Below are positions 34,507 through 43,715 of a stretch of DNA of 64,000 nt, in pieces. Under the pieces are notes generated by a model. It made no database searches. It was not told where the DNA came from and was given only the letters and a program-made list of their open reading frames with translations. The stretch lies in contig CAAFTS010000071.1 of the NCBI GenBank assembly GCA_900765975.1, positions 1 through 64,000 on the forward strand. The letters run 5' to 3'. Position 1 is the first letter of the stretch. Every line of letters begins with the position of its first letter. The translations under genes were made by a program, and so were the position numbers. This stretch comes from Lachnospiraceae bacterium. GTDB taxonomy: Bacteria > Bacillota > Clostridia > Lachnospirales > Lachnospiraceae.

Positions 34507-36579
34507 CTAGGCCGTAATTGTTCCTATTGCTTGTATTTGTATGGTGTTCGTAATCTCGCTGAAGGAAAGCACGTGAATATTCGGATAAAAAGGTTCCAAC
34601 AAACGATATATGTAAACTCTTATCACCTGGCTGGTAAGTATGATCGGTTCTTGGCCAAAATCATCAAATTTCTTCTTTTCCTCTTCCAAACAGGAAACCA
34701 TACGTTGCATAAGTTCCGGACTTAAGGCCAGATATACTCCCTGGCTGTTTTTCGCCATGCTGGAAATAATCTTCCGCTCTAATTCTCCGTCCAGAACAAT
34801 AACCCGCATCTGCCCCTCGACACAAAATTTCCTGGTAATCGTCCGTTTTAAATTAACACGCATATCTTCCAGGATTCCATCCAAATCCTTGCCTGAGCCA
34901 AAATCCTCTGCCACCGTTTCCATCAAGAGTTCCAAATCTCGTATGGGAATCCCTTCTTTCAAAAGATTTCCCAATAACTTCTGAAAGTTTCCATAGGAAA
35001 TCATATTGGGAAATACATCGTTCACCAAATCTGGTGTTTTTTCTTTGAACCTGTTAATCAGCTTCATCGTCTCACGCCTATCCAACAACTGGTGTGTATT
35101 TCTCTTTATTGTTTCCGTCAGATGTGTTATCATGACTGACAATGGGTCGATTACCGTATACCCATATATTTCCGCCAATTCCCTCTGATCCGGAGTAATC
35201 CATCTGCTTGGTATGCCATAAGCCGGCTCAATTGCTTCTATACCCTCAATCTCGCCCGTAGGATTAGATGGCTCCAGAGCCAAATAGTAATCCACCAACA
35301 GTTCTCCCCTGGCAGCCTCTTCCCCGCGAATCTTAATCACATATTGATTCGTTCCCAAACCGGAATTATCCAAAAGCTTAATCGAGGGAATTACAAATCC
35401 CATTTCCTGTGCATACTGTCGGCGAAAGATGACCACACGATTAATCATCTTCCCCCCGTTTTTTTCATCCGCTAAAGGTATTAAACTGTATCCAAATTCC
35501 ATAGATATGGCTTCCACTTCCAGCATGTCATATACGTTGTCAATGTTCCGATAATACTCTTCCTGGCGTTTTTGTACTTCGGCTTCCTCCAGCATATCGG
35601 TATCTTCAGATGCCGCCTCCATTTCCTTCAATTCCTTCACTTTAATACTCTGTAAAATGCCATTACCTCCGAAAAGCAGAACTGCCGCAAGCAGGTACAT
35701 CTGAATCTTTGGCATACCCGGTATGAAGGACATAACCACCATAATGGCACCAGCTGCCATAATAGCCTTAGGCTGCGCTGAAAACTGACGTGATACGTCC
35801 TGATTTAAACTTCCTTCCGCCACAGCCCGGGTGACAATCAGACCGGTTGAAGTAGATATGAGCAATGCCGGTATCTGGGATACAAGACCGTCTCCTACCG
35901 TAGCTAAGGAATAGACGGAAAGTACGTCTCCGAAGGACATGTTGGACTGAACTACGCCTATGATTACCCCCGCTGTAAAATTAATAGCGGTGATGATAAT
36001 GGACATGATGGCATCACCCTTGACAATCTTTGTGGCACCATCCATCGCCCCGTAGAAATCTGCCTCCCTCTGTATATTGTTTCTGCGGATTTTAGCCTGC
36101 TCTTCCGTAATCAGTCCGGAACTTAAGTCGGCATCTATAGCCATCTGCTTTCCTGGCATCGCATCCAGGGTAAACCTGGCCGCCACCTCCGACACACGCT
36201 CTGCTCCCTTGGTGATAACGATAAACTGAACCAGTACAATAATCAGGAAGATAATGAAACCTACAACAACATTCCCCTGGAGTACGAAACTACCAAAGGC
36301 ATGAATCACTTTACCAGCATCCCCATTTTTAGTAAGGATGCTCCTTGTAGATGAAATATTCAAACCCAAACGAATCAGGGTGGTCACCAAAAGCAATGAC
36401 GGGAAAATGGCAAATTCCAATGGATTTCGTATGTTCATCGTGATTAACAAAATAACCAGGGATATTGATAAATTAAATATAATCATCATATCCAGGGCAA
36501 AAGGAGGAAGTGGGATAAGCAATAGCAATACGATTGCCACTACAAAAAAAGAAATCGCATTGTTCAATATTCGTTTCAT
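34507..36579 (-). CDS. flhA: Flagellar export gate protein FlhA
   Basis: A 690-residue protein with eight predicted membrane segments in the first 320 residues and a large cytoplasmic ring-forming domain. The FHIPEP-type signature region reads TLDAMPGKQMAIDADLSSGLI, and RIGLNISSTRSIL lies near residue 70. FlhA forms the nonameric substrate-docking platform of the type III export gate. The length is normal for the family. It lies six bases after flhB and directly before sigD. Confidence 0.96.
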   Translation of the reverse strand: MKRILNNAISFFVVAIVLLLLIPLPPFALDMMIIFNLSISLVILLITMNIRNPLEFAIFPSLLLVTTLIRLGLNISSTRSILTKNGDAGKVIHAFGSFVLQGNVVVGFIIFLIIVLVQFIVITKGAERVSEVAARFTLDAMPGKQMAIDADLSSGLITEEQAKIRRNNIQREADFYGAMDGATKIVKGDAIMSIIITAINFTAGVIIGVVQSNMSFGDVLSVYSLATVGDGLVSQIPALLISTSTGLIVTRAVAEGSLNQDVSRQFSAQPKAIMAAGAIMVVMSFIPGMPKIQMYLLAAVLLFGGNGILQSIKVKELKEMEAASEDTDMLEEAEVQKRQEEYYRNIDNVYDMLEVEAISMEFGYSLIPLADEKNGGKMINRVVIFRRQYAQEMGFVIPSIKLLDNSGLGTNQYVIKIRGEEAARGELLVDYYLALEPSNPTGEIEGIEAIEPAYGIPSRWITPDQRELAEIYGYTVIDPLSVMITHLTETIKRNTHQLLDRRETMKLINRFKEKTPDLVNDVFPNMISYGNFQKLLGNLLKEGIPIRDLELLMETVAEDFGSGKDLDGILEDMRVNLKRTITRKFCVEGQMRVIVLDGELERKIISSMAKNSQGVYLALSPELMQRMVSCLEEEKKKFDDFGQEPIILTSQVIRVYIYRLLEPFYPNIHVLSFSEITNTIQIQAIGTITA

Positions 36580-36585
36580 ATTCGT

Positions 36586-37644
36586 CTATCCTTTCTTCCC
36601 TTTTAATTGATAAATATAAATCATCAAATCCGCCACGATACCATAAAGCTCCGGTGGTATCTCCTGATTCAGTTCGGTAGATGAATATACCGCTCTGGCC
36701 ACAGATACATTCTCTATAACTTCCACATGGCTGTCCATAGCAACTTCCACAATTTTAAGAGCTGTGTGGTCCACTCCCTTTGCCACCAGAATTGGGGCCC
36801 TGTCACTGCTGATATCATATTTTAAAGCCACTGCTACATGGGTAGGGTTCCTAATAACCACATCTGCAGTAGGAACCGCTTGCATCATCCTCTGTTTTGC
36901 CCGCATCCTCTGCAGATTACGAATCCTGCCCTTAATCTGAGGATCCCCCTCCTGTTGTTTATATTCTTCCTTCATTTCCTGCTTCGACATCATAAGCTGA
37001 CGCTCATAATCCCACCACTGGTACAGGAAGTCAAAGGCGGCAATAACGCCAAACCACATAACCACCTTAAGTATCATAGAATATATATATTGAAGCAGAG
37101 AAGATGCTGCTCCCAGAGACGAAATATTCAAACTTGCCGTAACAAATGGCAAACATCTTTTTAAAAACTGATACAGAACCGATAAAAGAACAATAATCTT
37201 AATCAGACTTTTAGACAGTTCCACCACGCTTTTCAAGGAAATGATTTTCCTTATCCCCCCAATGGGATTTAACCGACTGAACTTAGGCATGGCATTCTTC
37301 ATAGTAAACAAAAATTTTGTCTGACTCCCGACTCCCAAGGCAGCCATAAACACTGCCACAAGAAGTAGTGGCAAGCTACTTTTTATAAATTGAAACAACA
37401 AATCTCTTAGATAGTAGCCTCCTCCTAACGCCTGGAAATCTTTTAACTCTCCTACTCCCGCTATACATTTCTTTGCGTAGGATACTGTACTCTCGTAAAT
37501 CACCGGAAACAAAAACCTAAGACTACAGAAACTCCCTAAAAGAGAAACTACAGTCACAATATCCTGGCTTTTAAATACATTTCCCTTTTTCCGCTCATCA
37601 CGGCGCTTTTTGGGTGACGCTTTTTCAGTCTTATCGCCTGCCAA
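36586..37644 (-). CDS. flhB: Flagellar export switch protein FlhB
   Basis: About 352 residues. The N-terminal cytoplasmic stretch is GDKTEKASPKKRRDERKKGNVFKSQD, followed by four membrane segments and the cytoplasmic domain with the autocleavage site NPTH in VVIRNPTHVAVALKYD. Cleavage switches export from rod/hook to filament substrates. I prefer TTG 37644, eight bases after AGGAGG; a GTG three codons upstream lies too close to that site. A separate FlhB-C paralogue is encoded at 12223-12492. Confidence 0.95.
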   Translation of the reverse strand: MAGDKTEKASPKKRRDERKKGNVFKSQDIVTVVSLLGSFCSLRFLFPVIYESTVSYAKKCIAGVGELKDFQALGGGYYLRDLLFQFIKSSLPLLLVAVFMAALGVGSQTKFLFTMKNAMPKFSRLNPIGGIRKIISLKSVVELSKSLIKIIVLLSVLYQFLKRCLPFVTASLNISSLGAASSLLQYIYSMILKVVMWFGVIAAFDFLYQWWDYERQLMMSKQEMKEEYKQQEGDPQIKGRIRNLQRMRAKQRMMQAVPTADVVIRNPTHVAVALKYDISSDRAPILVAKGVDHTALKIVEVAMDSHVEVIENVSVARAVYSSTELNQEIPPELYGIVADLMIYIYQLKGKKG

Positions 37645-37659
37645 CCGGTTCACCTCCTG

Positions 37660-38448
37660 TTATTTAAAATAGTAGAGAGCCATAGCCGCACCTTCCATCA
37701 TATTCTCCAGAAGCATTTGAATGTACTCCCCCAAGGGAGAAACCAAAAGCAACAGCAGGACCATTCCTACACAAATCTTTGTCTGTATATTAATCACAAA
37801 TATATCAATCTGGGGAACCATCTTCATCAATATTCCCACGGCAACCTCTGTCAAAAGCTGAACCGCCATCATAGGAAAAGCCATGCGTAACGCCATCTCC
37901 ATGCAGTCCTGAAATATCCTTAAACAGGTCCAGATAATACCAGGCATAACAATAAAGTTTCCATAGGGAATCTCTCTTCCCACCAACAGAACGATTCGCA
38001 GGAACACCAGATGGCTGTTACTAATAAAAAATAGCGCCAACATAAACAAATAATATAGGTTGGCGTTGATAGACATCGATACATTTGACTGCGGATCATA
38101 AGCAGTTGCCATGGAAAGCCCCATTCCAAAGTCCATCACTGCACCCGCATACTGAACAACTGCGAAGAACATCTCAAAGATAAATCCAAGCACAGCGCCC
38201 ACTAGCAGTTCCTTCAAAAGAAGTACTCCATAAACCAACGGGGTTACCACCAGGACATTCTGCTCCGAAGAATGACTTATCTCAGGAAACAGGTATGCAA
38301 ATATACTCAAAGCCAGTACCAGAGCACTTTTTGCCATAGCCGGATAATTCTTCCTTCCCAAAGCTGGATTTAGGAATACAAAACCACTGAATCGCACGAT
38401 TATGAAAGAGAGCAACTGCATATCCGTAATATCCACAGCATCCTCCAT
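37660..38448 (-). CDS. fliR: Flagellar export gate protein FliR
   Basis: A 262-residue membrane protein with about six hydrophobic segments. The conserved block FEMFFAVVQYAGAVMDFGMGLSMATAYDPQ and the C-terminal MKMVPQIDIFVINIQ match FliR. It joins FliP and FliQ in the export gate. It sits between fliQ and flhB, as in Bacillus. The exact start (ATG 38448 or a GTG four codons later) is not settled. Confidence 0.95.
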   Translation of the reverse strand: MEDAVDITDMQLLSFIIVRFSGFVFLNPALGRKNYPAMAKSALVLALSIFAYLFPEISHSSEQNVLVVTPLVYGVLLLKELLVGAVLGFIFEMFFAVVQYAGAVMDFGMGLSMATAYDPQSNVSMSINANLYYLFMLALFFISNSHLVFLRIVLLVGREIPYGNFIVMPGIIWTCLRIFQDCMEMALRMAFPMMAVQLLTEVAVGILMKMVPQIDIFVINIQTKICVGMVLLLLLVSPLGEYIQMLLENMMEGAAMALYYFK

Positions 38449-38453
38449 TCCTC

Positions 38454-38708
38454 TTATATCATGGAAAACAACTTTTTAGTAAAGTCCTGAAGGGTTTCCA
38501 GCATGTTCCCTCCCTGAAACAGCAGGAACAATGAAATTGCTGCCAGCTTTGGGACAAACGTCACCGTCTGCTCATGAATTTGTGTCGCTGCCTGAAAGAT
38601 GGCGATTACCACTCCCAGAAGCATACTTCCCAATAAAATAGGACCGCCAATGCGGACTGCCAAAAGAAAAAATTCCCGAAATATGTCTAATAATTGCCCT
38701 GTTGTCAT
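38454..38708 (-). CDS. fliQ: Flagellar export gate protein FliQ
   Basis: An 84-residue protein with two membrane helices. The family pattern is clear: FREFFLLAVRIGGPILLGSMLLGVVIAIFQAATQIHEQTVTFVPKL. AAGGAGT precedes the ATG. It lies between fliP and fliR. Confidence 0.95.
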   Translation of the reverse strand: MTTGQLLDIFREFFLLAVRIGGPILLGSMLLGVVIAIFQAATQIHEQTVTFVPKLAAISLFLLFQGGNMLETLQDFTKKLFSMI

Positions 38709-38726
38709 GCTAAAGACTCCTTCCTG

Positions 38727-39386
38727 TTAGTAAAAACTTTTTACAATTGATGAAAACAGCAGTTCCCATCCATCCACTGCGATAAACAATAACAGTTTAA
38801 ACGGGAGGGAAATCATAGCCGGTGGAAGCATCACCATACCCATGGACATCAGGATGCTGGCCGTCACCATGTCAATCAGCAAAAAGGGAAGATAAATTAA
38901 AAATCCCGCTAAAAACGCATGTTTCAGTTCGCTAGTCATAAAAGATGGCACAATCACCGTCAACGGTAAGTCCTCCACCTTGTCCGTAAGCTCCTGACCT
39001 GCCATATCTAAATACATATTTAACGTACCTTTCTCTGTTTGCCGAAGCATAAACTCCTTAAGCGGCACAGTCGCACGCTTCAAGGCTTCCTCCTGGGTAA
39101 TCTGTTCCTGCCGGTAGGGTAAGTACGCCTGAACATTAATCTGATTTAAGGTTGGGCCCATAATAAAAAGAGTAAGAAACAGCGACAAACCAGCCAATAC
39201 CACGTTGGGTGGAACCTGCTGAATCCCCATCGCATTCCGCAAAAAGGAGAGGATAATAATAATCCTGGTGAAACTAGTCACCATAACCACAATACTCGGC
39301 AGCAAGGCAATAATCGTCAACAAGAAAATAATATTAAGAGTTGGAATATTATTACCATCTAAAAGGTTCATAACCTGTTCTCCCAT
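38727..39386 (-). CDS. fliP: Flagellar export gate protein FliP
   Basis: A 219-residue membrane protein. The signatures TSFTRIIIILSFLRNAMGIQQVPPN and FLIYLPFLLIDMVTASILMSMGMVMLPP are intact. Unlike proteobacterial FliP there is no clear cleaved signal peptide. AGAGGAG lies six bases before the ATG. It forms the core pentamer of the export gate. Confidence 0.96.
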   Translation of the reverse strand: MGEQVMNLLDGNNIPTLNIIFLLTIIALLPSIVVMVTSFTRIIIILSFLRNAMGIQQVPPNVVLAGLSLFLTLFIMGPTLNQINVQAYLPYRQEQITQEEALKRATVPLKEFMLRQTEKGTLNMYLDMAGQELTDKVEDLPLTVIVPSFMTSELKHAFLAGFLIYLPFLLIDMVTASILMSMGMVMLPPAMISLPFKLLLFIAVDGWELLFSSIVKSFY

Positions 39387-39399
39387 ATCGACTCCTCTC

Positions 39400-39750
39400 T
39401 TAAGGTAATTCTTTCTTCTTTTCGGCCATCTTTTCCAGAAGAGTTATAAAAGAATTATCTCCAGACTGCCGCTTTTCCAACTCAATCATGTCATTGACCT
39501 CTAACATTGTCAGCAAATGAATACCTGACTGGGAAACTCCCAGAAGAAGAATCCTCTCTCCAATCCTAACAATCTCCAGATACTTATCCTGTCCAATCAC
39601 CAAACGATCCTGGGATTCCATATAACGTGAGCACCGGCCCCGTCCCATTCTTCTCCCCAGTCTCTTGCTAAGCAAACACGTCAAACCAGCAATAAAGAAA
39701 AAGATGAACAGACCTTGAAGCATTGCCATGACTATTTCCATGTCTCCCAT
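39400..39750 (-). CDS. fliO: Flagellar biosynthesis protein FliO/FliZ
   Basis: A 116-residue protein with one N-terminal membrane helix (residues 8-28) followed by a basic patch (SKRLGRRMGRGRC) and a small beta-rich cytoplasmic domain (LEIVRIGERILLLGVSQSGIHLL). The sequence is weakly conserved, but the topology and the position directly before fliP fit FliO, which helps assemble the FliP ring. Confidence 0.85.
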   Translation of the reverse strand: MGDMEIVMAMLQGLFIFFFIAGLTCLLSKRLGRRMGRGRCSRYMESQDRLVIGQDKYLEIVRIGERILLLGVSQSGIHLLTMLEVNDMIELEKRQSGDNSFITLLEKMAEKKKELP

Positions 39751-39753
39751 GTC

Positions 39754-40998
39754 TTATTCTCCTTCCGGATTTCTTAGTATTTCCGATATCCGGATTCCAA
39801 AATTATCATCAATCACTACTACATCCCCCCGGGCGATACACCGCCCATTCACATATAAATCCACCGGATCTCCTGCCAGCTTATCCAACACAACCAATGT
39901 CCCTTTTGTATATTCCAGAATATCTTTTACCATTCCCTGTGTTCTTCCTATTTCTACAGAGATTTCCAGAGATACCCCCATCAAAAGATCCAAATTTTCT
40001 TCCTGCGCTTCCTTCCCGGTTCCTGCTTTCTCCAAAGGATTATAACTTACAGGTCTCGTGTTAATTATTTTATTGGCCGGTGGCTGAACGACCTGCTGCA
40101 TATTCTGTATCATCATCATAAGCTGCTGCATCTGTTGTTCCAAAGCTGCAGAAGCAGGCTCAGGCCCGGAAGCTGTTGGCGGTATTCCCGCAACTTGGGA
40201 CATATTTGCTGCCGAATGTCCTCCCATTGAAGGCTGTACATCTGTTACCTGCGGTATTGCTGCAGCAGTTGCCTGTGGAGTGGACACGGCTGGCGTTATG
40301 TCTATATCCTGTGACGGAGCTGTACTTGCCTGAGGCATTTCCACCGCTGGCGATTCTTCTGGGAAATTCTCCTCTATGTTCGTATCTTCGTCCTCCCTAT
40401 ACTCTGGAGGAAGGAATACATTTAAGAGTTTCTTGGCTAAATCAACCGACATCACATTGACGAACTCACTTTTCAGTTTATTGTCAATACTTAAAACAAA
40501 ATTAACAACTACCATCGGCTGAGCCTGAACAAAATATTTCTTTTTAAATTCTTCTTCTGAATGCAGCTCGAATGAAACTGGGGTGGAGATATTCACCGTT
40601 TTATTCAGGAACTCCGATAAAGCAGTAGCAGAAGCCCCCATCATCTGGTTCATCACCTCGCAGACAGCGCTTAGATTCATCTCATCCAGTTCAAATTCAT
40701 CATCAGCAATCTCTACGCCCATGAGGAGTTCAACGATCAGTTTTACGTCCCCACGTTTTAAAAGCATGATGTTTTTACCTTCCAGACCCGAAATATATGT
40801 AATTTCAACGCCTATTACCGGTTTTAACTCTTCGAATGAAAACTCTTCGTCTGTAACGATCCTTACCCTGGGAGTGGTAATATCCACTCTGGTATTTAGC
40901 ATAGTAGATATAGCGGTTGCCGAGGCTCCCAAACTGATGTTTAGTATTTCTCCAATAGCATCAATCTCTATTGGCGTAAAAATATTATTACAATCCAT
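39754..40998 (-). CDS. fliY: Flagellar switch protein/phosphatase FliY
   Basis: A 414-residue protein with two parts. The N-terminal CheC-like phosphatase domain (1-200) keeps both active-site Glu/Asn pairs, in GEILNISLGASATAIS and CEVMNQMMGASATALS. A Pro/Ala/Gln-rich linker follows (about 210-305). The C-terminal FliN domain contains LLMGVSLEISVEIGRTQGMVKDIL and GDPVDLYVNGRCIARGDVVVIDDNFGIRI. FliY forms the C-ring and dephosphorylates CheY-P. With CheC losing one site, FliY may be the main phosphatase here (inference). It lies between flgC and fliO. Confidence 0.95.
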   Translation of the reverse strand: MDCNNIFTPIEIDAIGEILNISLGASATAISTMLNTRVDITTPRVRIVTDEEFSFEELKPVIGVEITYISGLEGKNIMLLKRGDVKLIVELLMGVEIADDEFELDEMNLSAVCEVMNQMMGASATALSEFLNKTVNISTPVSFELHSEEEFKKKYFVQAQPMVVVNFVLSIDNKLKSEFVNVMSVDLAKKLLNVFLPPEYREDEDTNIEENFPEESPAVEMPQASTAPSQDIDITPAVSTPQATAAAIPQVTDVQPSMGGHSAANMSQVAGIPPTASGPEPASAALEQQMQQLMMMIQNMQQVVQPPANKIINTRPVSYNPLEKAGTGKEAQEENLDLLMGVSLEISVEIGRTQGMVKDILEYTKGTLVVLDKLAGDPVDLYVNGRCIARGDVVVIDDNFGIRISEILRNPEGE

Positions 40999-41039
40999 GT
41001 CCTATCCCTTTCCCGGCTCTACCCTTCCGGTTTTATATT

Positions 41040-41474
41040 CTATCTACCGATTTCCAGCGCTTTAGAAGCCATCTGCTTTATGGTATTCAAAGCTGTCAGA
41101 TTCGCTTCATAGGACCGGGAAGCCGACATGGCATCAATCGTCTCCGCCAATAAGTCTACGTTTGGCATCTCCACATAGCCATCCGGACGGGCATCTGGAT
41201 GATCAGGATTGTAAACCAAGGCCATGGGACTTTGGTCCAATACAATGGCTTCCACTTCCACGCCGCCTTTTCTGCCGTTTGCTGCCCTTCCCAGGACTTC
41301 TTGAAAGGATGTAGAAGGAATTTCACGGAATACTACGGATTTTTTCCGATAGGGTCCTCCTCCTTCTGTCCTGGTAGTATCTCTGTTCGTTATATTTTCG
41401 GCAGCTATATCCAAGCGCAGTCGCTGAGCTGTCATGCCGGAAGCACATATATCCATAGAACTTAAGAATGCCAT
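41040..41474 (-). CDS. flgC: Flagellar proximal rod protein FlgC
   Basis: A 144-residue rod protein. SSMDICASGMTAQRLRLDIAAENITNRDTT opens it, and VEMPNVDLLAETIDAMSASRSYEANLTALNTIKQMASKALEIG closes it, both FlgC signatures. GAGGAGG precedes the ATG. The usual place of flgC is directly after flgB and before fliE; here flgB is 11 kb away and flgC lies between cheY and fliY. The gene is intact and on the operon strand, so it should still be made together with the other rod genes. Confidence 0.94.
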   Translation of the reverse strand: MAFLSSMDICASGMTAQRLRLDIAAENITNRDTTRTEGGGPYRKKSVVFREIPSTSFQEVLGRAANGRKGGVEVEAIVLDQSPMALVYNPDHPDARPDGYVEMPNVDLLAETIDAMSASRSYEANLTALNTIKQMASKALEIGR

Positions 41475-41490
41475 AGCATCATCATCCTCC

Positions 41491-41850
41491 TCATCCCAAT
41501 ATACTGGATACCGTTTTGATAATCCGGTCCGGCTTAAAGGGCTTTACAATAAAATCTTTCGCCCCCGATTTAATTGCATCAATAACCATAGACTCTTGCC
41601 CCATCGCAGAGCACATGACTACCTTAGCCTCAGAATCATAGCTTTTAATGGCCTTTAATGCCTCAAGGCCATCCATATTAGGCATGGTAATATCCATCAG
41701 CACCAAATCCGGCTTAATCTCCTGGTATAACTTTAACGCTTCTGCTCCGTCTGGAGCCTCGCAAAAATCCGTATATCCATTTTTCTTCAAAGTATCCTTC
41801 ACCATCATCCTCATGAATGCCGCATCATCTACAATTAATATCTTCGCCAT
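41491..41850 (-). CDS. cheY: Chemotaxis response regulator CheY
   Basis: A 119-residue single receiver domain. The acidic pocket DDAAF, the phospho-acceptor Asp in LVLMDITMPNMDG, the Ser of VVMCSAMG and the Lys of FIVKPFKPD are all present. CheY-P binds FliM to change motor direction. The start follows AGAGGTG. It lies after fliM and before the displaced flgC. Confidence 0.96.
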   Translation of the reverse strand: MAKILIVDDAAFMRMMVKDTLKKNGYTDFCEAPDGAEALKLYQEIKPDLVLMDITMPNMDGLEALKAIKSYDSEAKVVMCSAMGQESMVIDAIKSGAKDFIVKPFKPDRIIKTVSSILG

Positions 41851-41882
41851 TTTTATTCACCTCTTTTATTATTATTGCTCTC

Positions 41883-42947
41883 TTAGCTCTCCCCTTTGGA
41901 ATCATCTGACTGCATCCTGTTTACCTGCTCCTTAAAGAGAAAATCTCCCCCTTTAACATGGTACACTTCTTCTATCAACACCGCCAGATTATTCTTATGC
42001 TGCCCGATATGCCCCTCAAACCATGGGCGTTTCGCCACATCTACGGCAACTAGCGAATCCTTAGGTTTATTCAAATTAATAATATCGCCTTCCCTAAGCT
42101 CGCGGAGATCCTTCATCGTAATAACGACACTTCCCAGTTTTACAGATATATCCACCAGGGACTGGTTTAAACTGTCCATAATATGTTCAGACATATCCAC
42201 AAAATTCGTGTTCTTCTCCCTGTATGTCCTTCTGTCATAAATGGCAAAAATATCAGTCAGCAAGTCGCCCGAAAGACAAATACTGATTCTGCCCCCATTG
42301 CCATCTTCACCTTTCACTTCCAAAATAACGATAACCACAGTCTCATCTACCCCGATTACCTGAAGCATTGTGGGATTGTCTTCAATATGCCGATAGCAAA
42401 ATTCCATATTCACATAGTTACTCCAAGCATCTCCCAACCCCTCTGACAAGTAAGACATGATATTACTGTAAAGGGCTCGTTCAATCTCTGTATAAACGTA
42501 ATCACTGCTGACATCCGCATCATCCCCCTCTCCTCCCATCATCCGGTCCATAAAATCCAGCATGATAGGCAGCGTGATATGCATCAGAACTGGCTTGTTC
42601 ACCCTTTCTCCCTGGAGCATCAAATCCAGAGAAGCCAGGATGTCAGTATCCTTGAGAGCATTGGAGAACTCATAGTAACGCTGCTCCTCTATCGTAGAAA
42701 CCTGAATTTCACAGCCAAACCGAAACATACTATTCACCTGAGAGACAACAATCCTTGTATATTTATCGAAGACATCCTGAAGCAGCCTTAATTTATCCTT
42801 GGTGAATTTCTTGGGGCTGTAAAAATCATACTTCCGGTATCTCATCTCCGGCAAGTTCTCTTTGCTTTTTGTTTTCTCCGAATCATCCCCGCTGTTCATA
42901 GCCGCCAGTAGCATGTCTATCTGATTTTGTGACAGAACCTCAGCCAT
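41883..42947 (-). CDS. fliM: Flagellar motor switch protein FliM
   Basis: A 354-residue C-ring protein. The N-terminal CheY-P-binding peptide is LSQNQIDMLLAAM (residues 5-17). The middle CheC-like domain contains MLDFMDRMMGGEGDD, and the C-terminal SpoA domain contains LREGDIINLNKPKDSLVAV. Its start lies three bases after the motB stop; the fliL gene normally found between motB and fliM is not here. Confidence 0.96.
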   Translation of the reverse strand: MAEVLSQNQIDMLLAAMNSGDDSEKTKSKENLPEMRYRKYDFYSPKKFTKDKLRLLQDVFDKYTRIVVSQVNSMFRFGCEIQVSTIEEQRYYEFSNALKDTDILASLDLMLQGERVNKPVLMHITLPIMLDFMDRMMGGEGDDADVSSDYVYTEIERALYSNIMSYLSEGLGDAWSNYVNMEFCYRHIEDNPTMLQVIGVDETVVIVILEVKGEDGNGGRISICLSGDLLTDIFAIYDRRTYREKNTNFVDMSEHIMDSLNQSLVDISVKLGSVVITMKDLRELREGDIINLNKPKDSLVAVDVAKRPWFEGHIGQHKNNLAVLIEEVYHVKGGDFLFKEQVNRMQSDDSKGES

Positions 42948-42950
42948 ATT

Positions 42951-43712
42951 CTATTCCTGCCCTTCGTCTGTATCTGTACCATATTGTATTTCCCTATATA
43001 ACTCCCCCAGATTCTTATACTGTGCTCCAGTTTTAGTAATCAATACCTCAACCCTTCTGTTGGCAGACCGCCCCTCCGGGGTATAATTATCGGCCACAGG
43101 CCAATTATCGCCATATCCCACACTGGTCAGCTTGGATGGATCTATGAAATTTTTCTCCTGTATATAGACAAGAACTGCGGTTGCTCGATTGGATGCAAGG
43201 AATCTGTCATTTGCAACAGAATACTGATGCCCGTCCACCCTGGCAGTATGTCCCAGGATTTCAATCTGCTTAATATCATCTGCATAGGGGGCTAGGATAT
43301 TGCAAAAATCCTCCAGAACTTCTTCACCACTCTTCTTTAGCACATAGCTGTAACCATCAAAAAAAATTTTGTCTTTGAATGCGATAAACGTAAAGCCCTT
43401 GCCTGCCTTAACTTCTATTTCCGTGTTTAGATTCTTCTCTTCCACCTCTGCCTTTAAATTCTCATAAAGCGTCTGAAAATCCTCTGGAACCTTCTGGACA
43501 ATTGCCTGACTGCCTTCCGGAGGATTTTGCGTTGCCTCTTCAAGCTGGGTGACTGAATTCGGGTTTAAGCTCCTTACCAGGTTAGCCCATTTCGTTTGAT
43601 CAATAGCGGATATTGCATATAAAAGAACAAAGAAACAAAGAAGCAGGGTTACCATATCCCCATAAGTATCCATCCAGTTGCCACATTGGTCCTTATGTTT
43701 TCTCTTGTGCAT
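42951..43712 (-). CDS. motB: Flagellar motor stator protein MotB
   Basis: A 253-residue protein: a basic N-terminus (HKRKHKDQ), one membrane helix with the proton-carrying Asp in WMDTYGDMVTLLLCFF, a linker and a C-terminal OmpA-like peptidoglycan-binding domain (IEILGHTARVDG, then NRATAVLVYI and VGYGDNWP). It lies three bases after motA. Confidence 0.95.
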   Translation of the reverse strand: MHKRKHKDQCGNWMDTYGDMVTLLLCFFVLLYAISAIDQTKWANLVRSLNPNSVTQLEEATQNPPEGSQAIVQKVPEDFQTLYENLKAEVEEKNLNTEIEVKAGKGFTFIAFKDKIFFDGYSYVLKKSGEEVLEDFCNILAPYADDIKQIEILGHTARVDGHQYSVANDRFLASNRATAVLVYIQEKNFIDPSKLTSVGYGDNWPVADNYTPEGRSANRRVEVLITKTGAQYKNLGELYREIQYGTDTDEGQE

Positions 43713-43715
43713 ATT

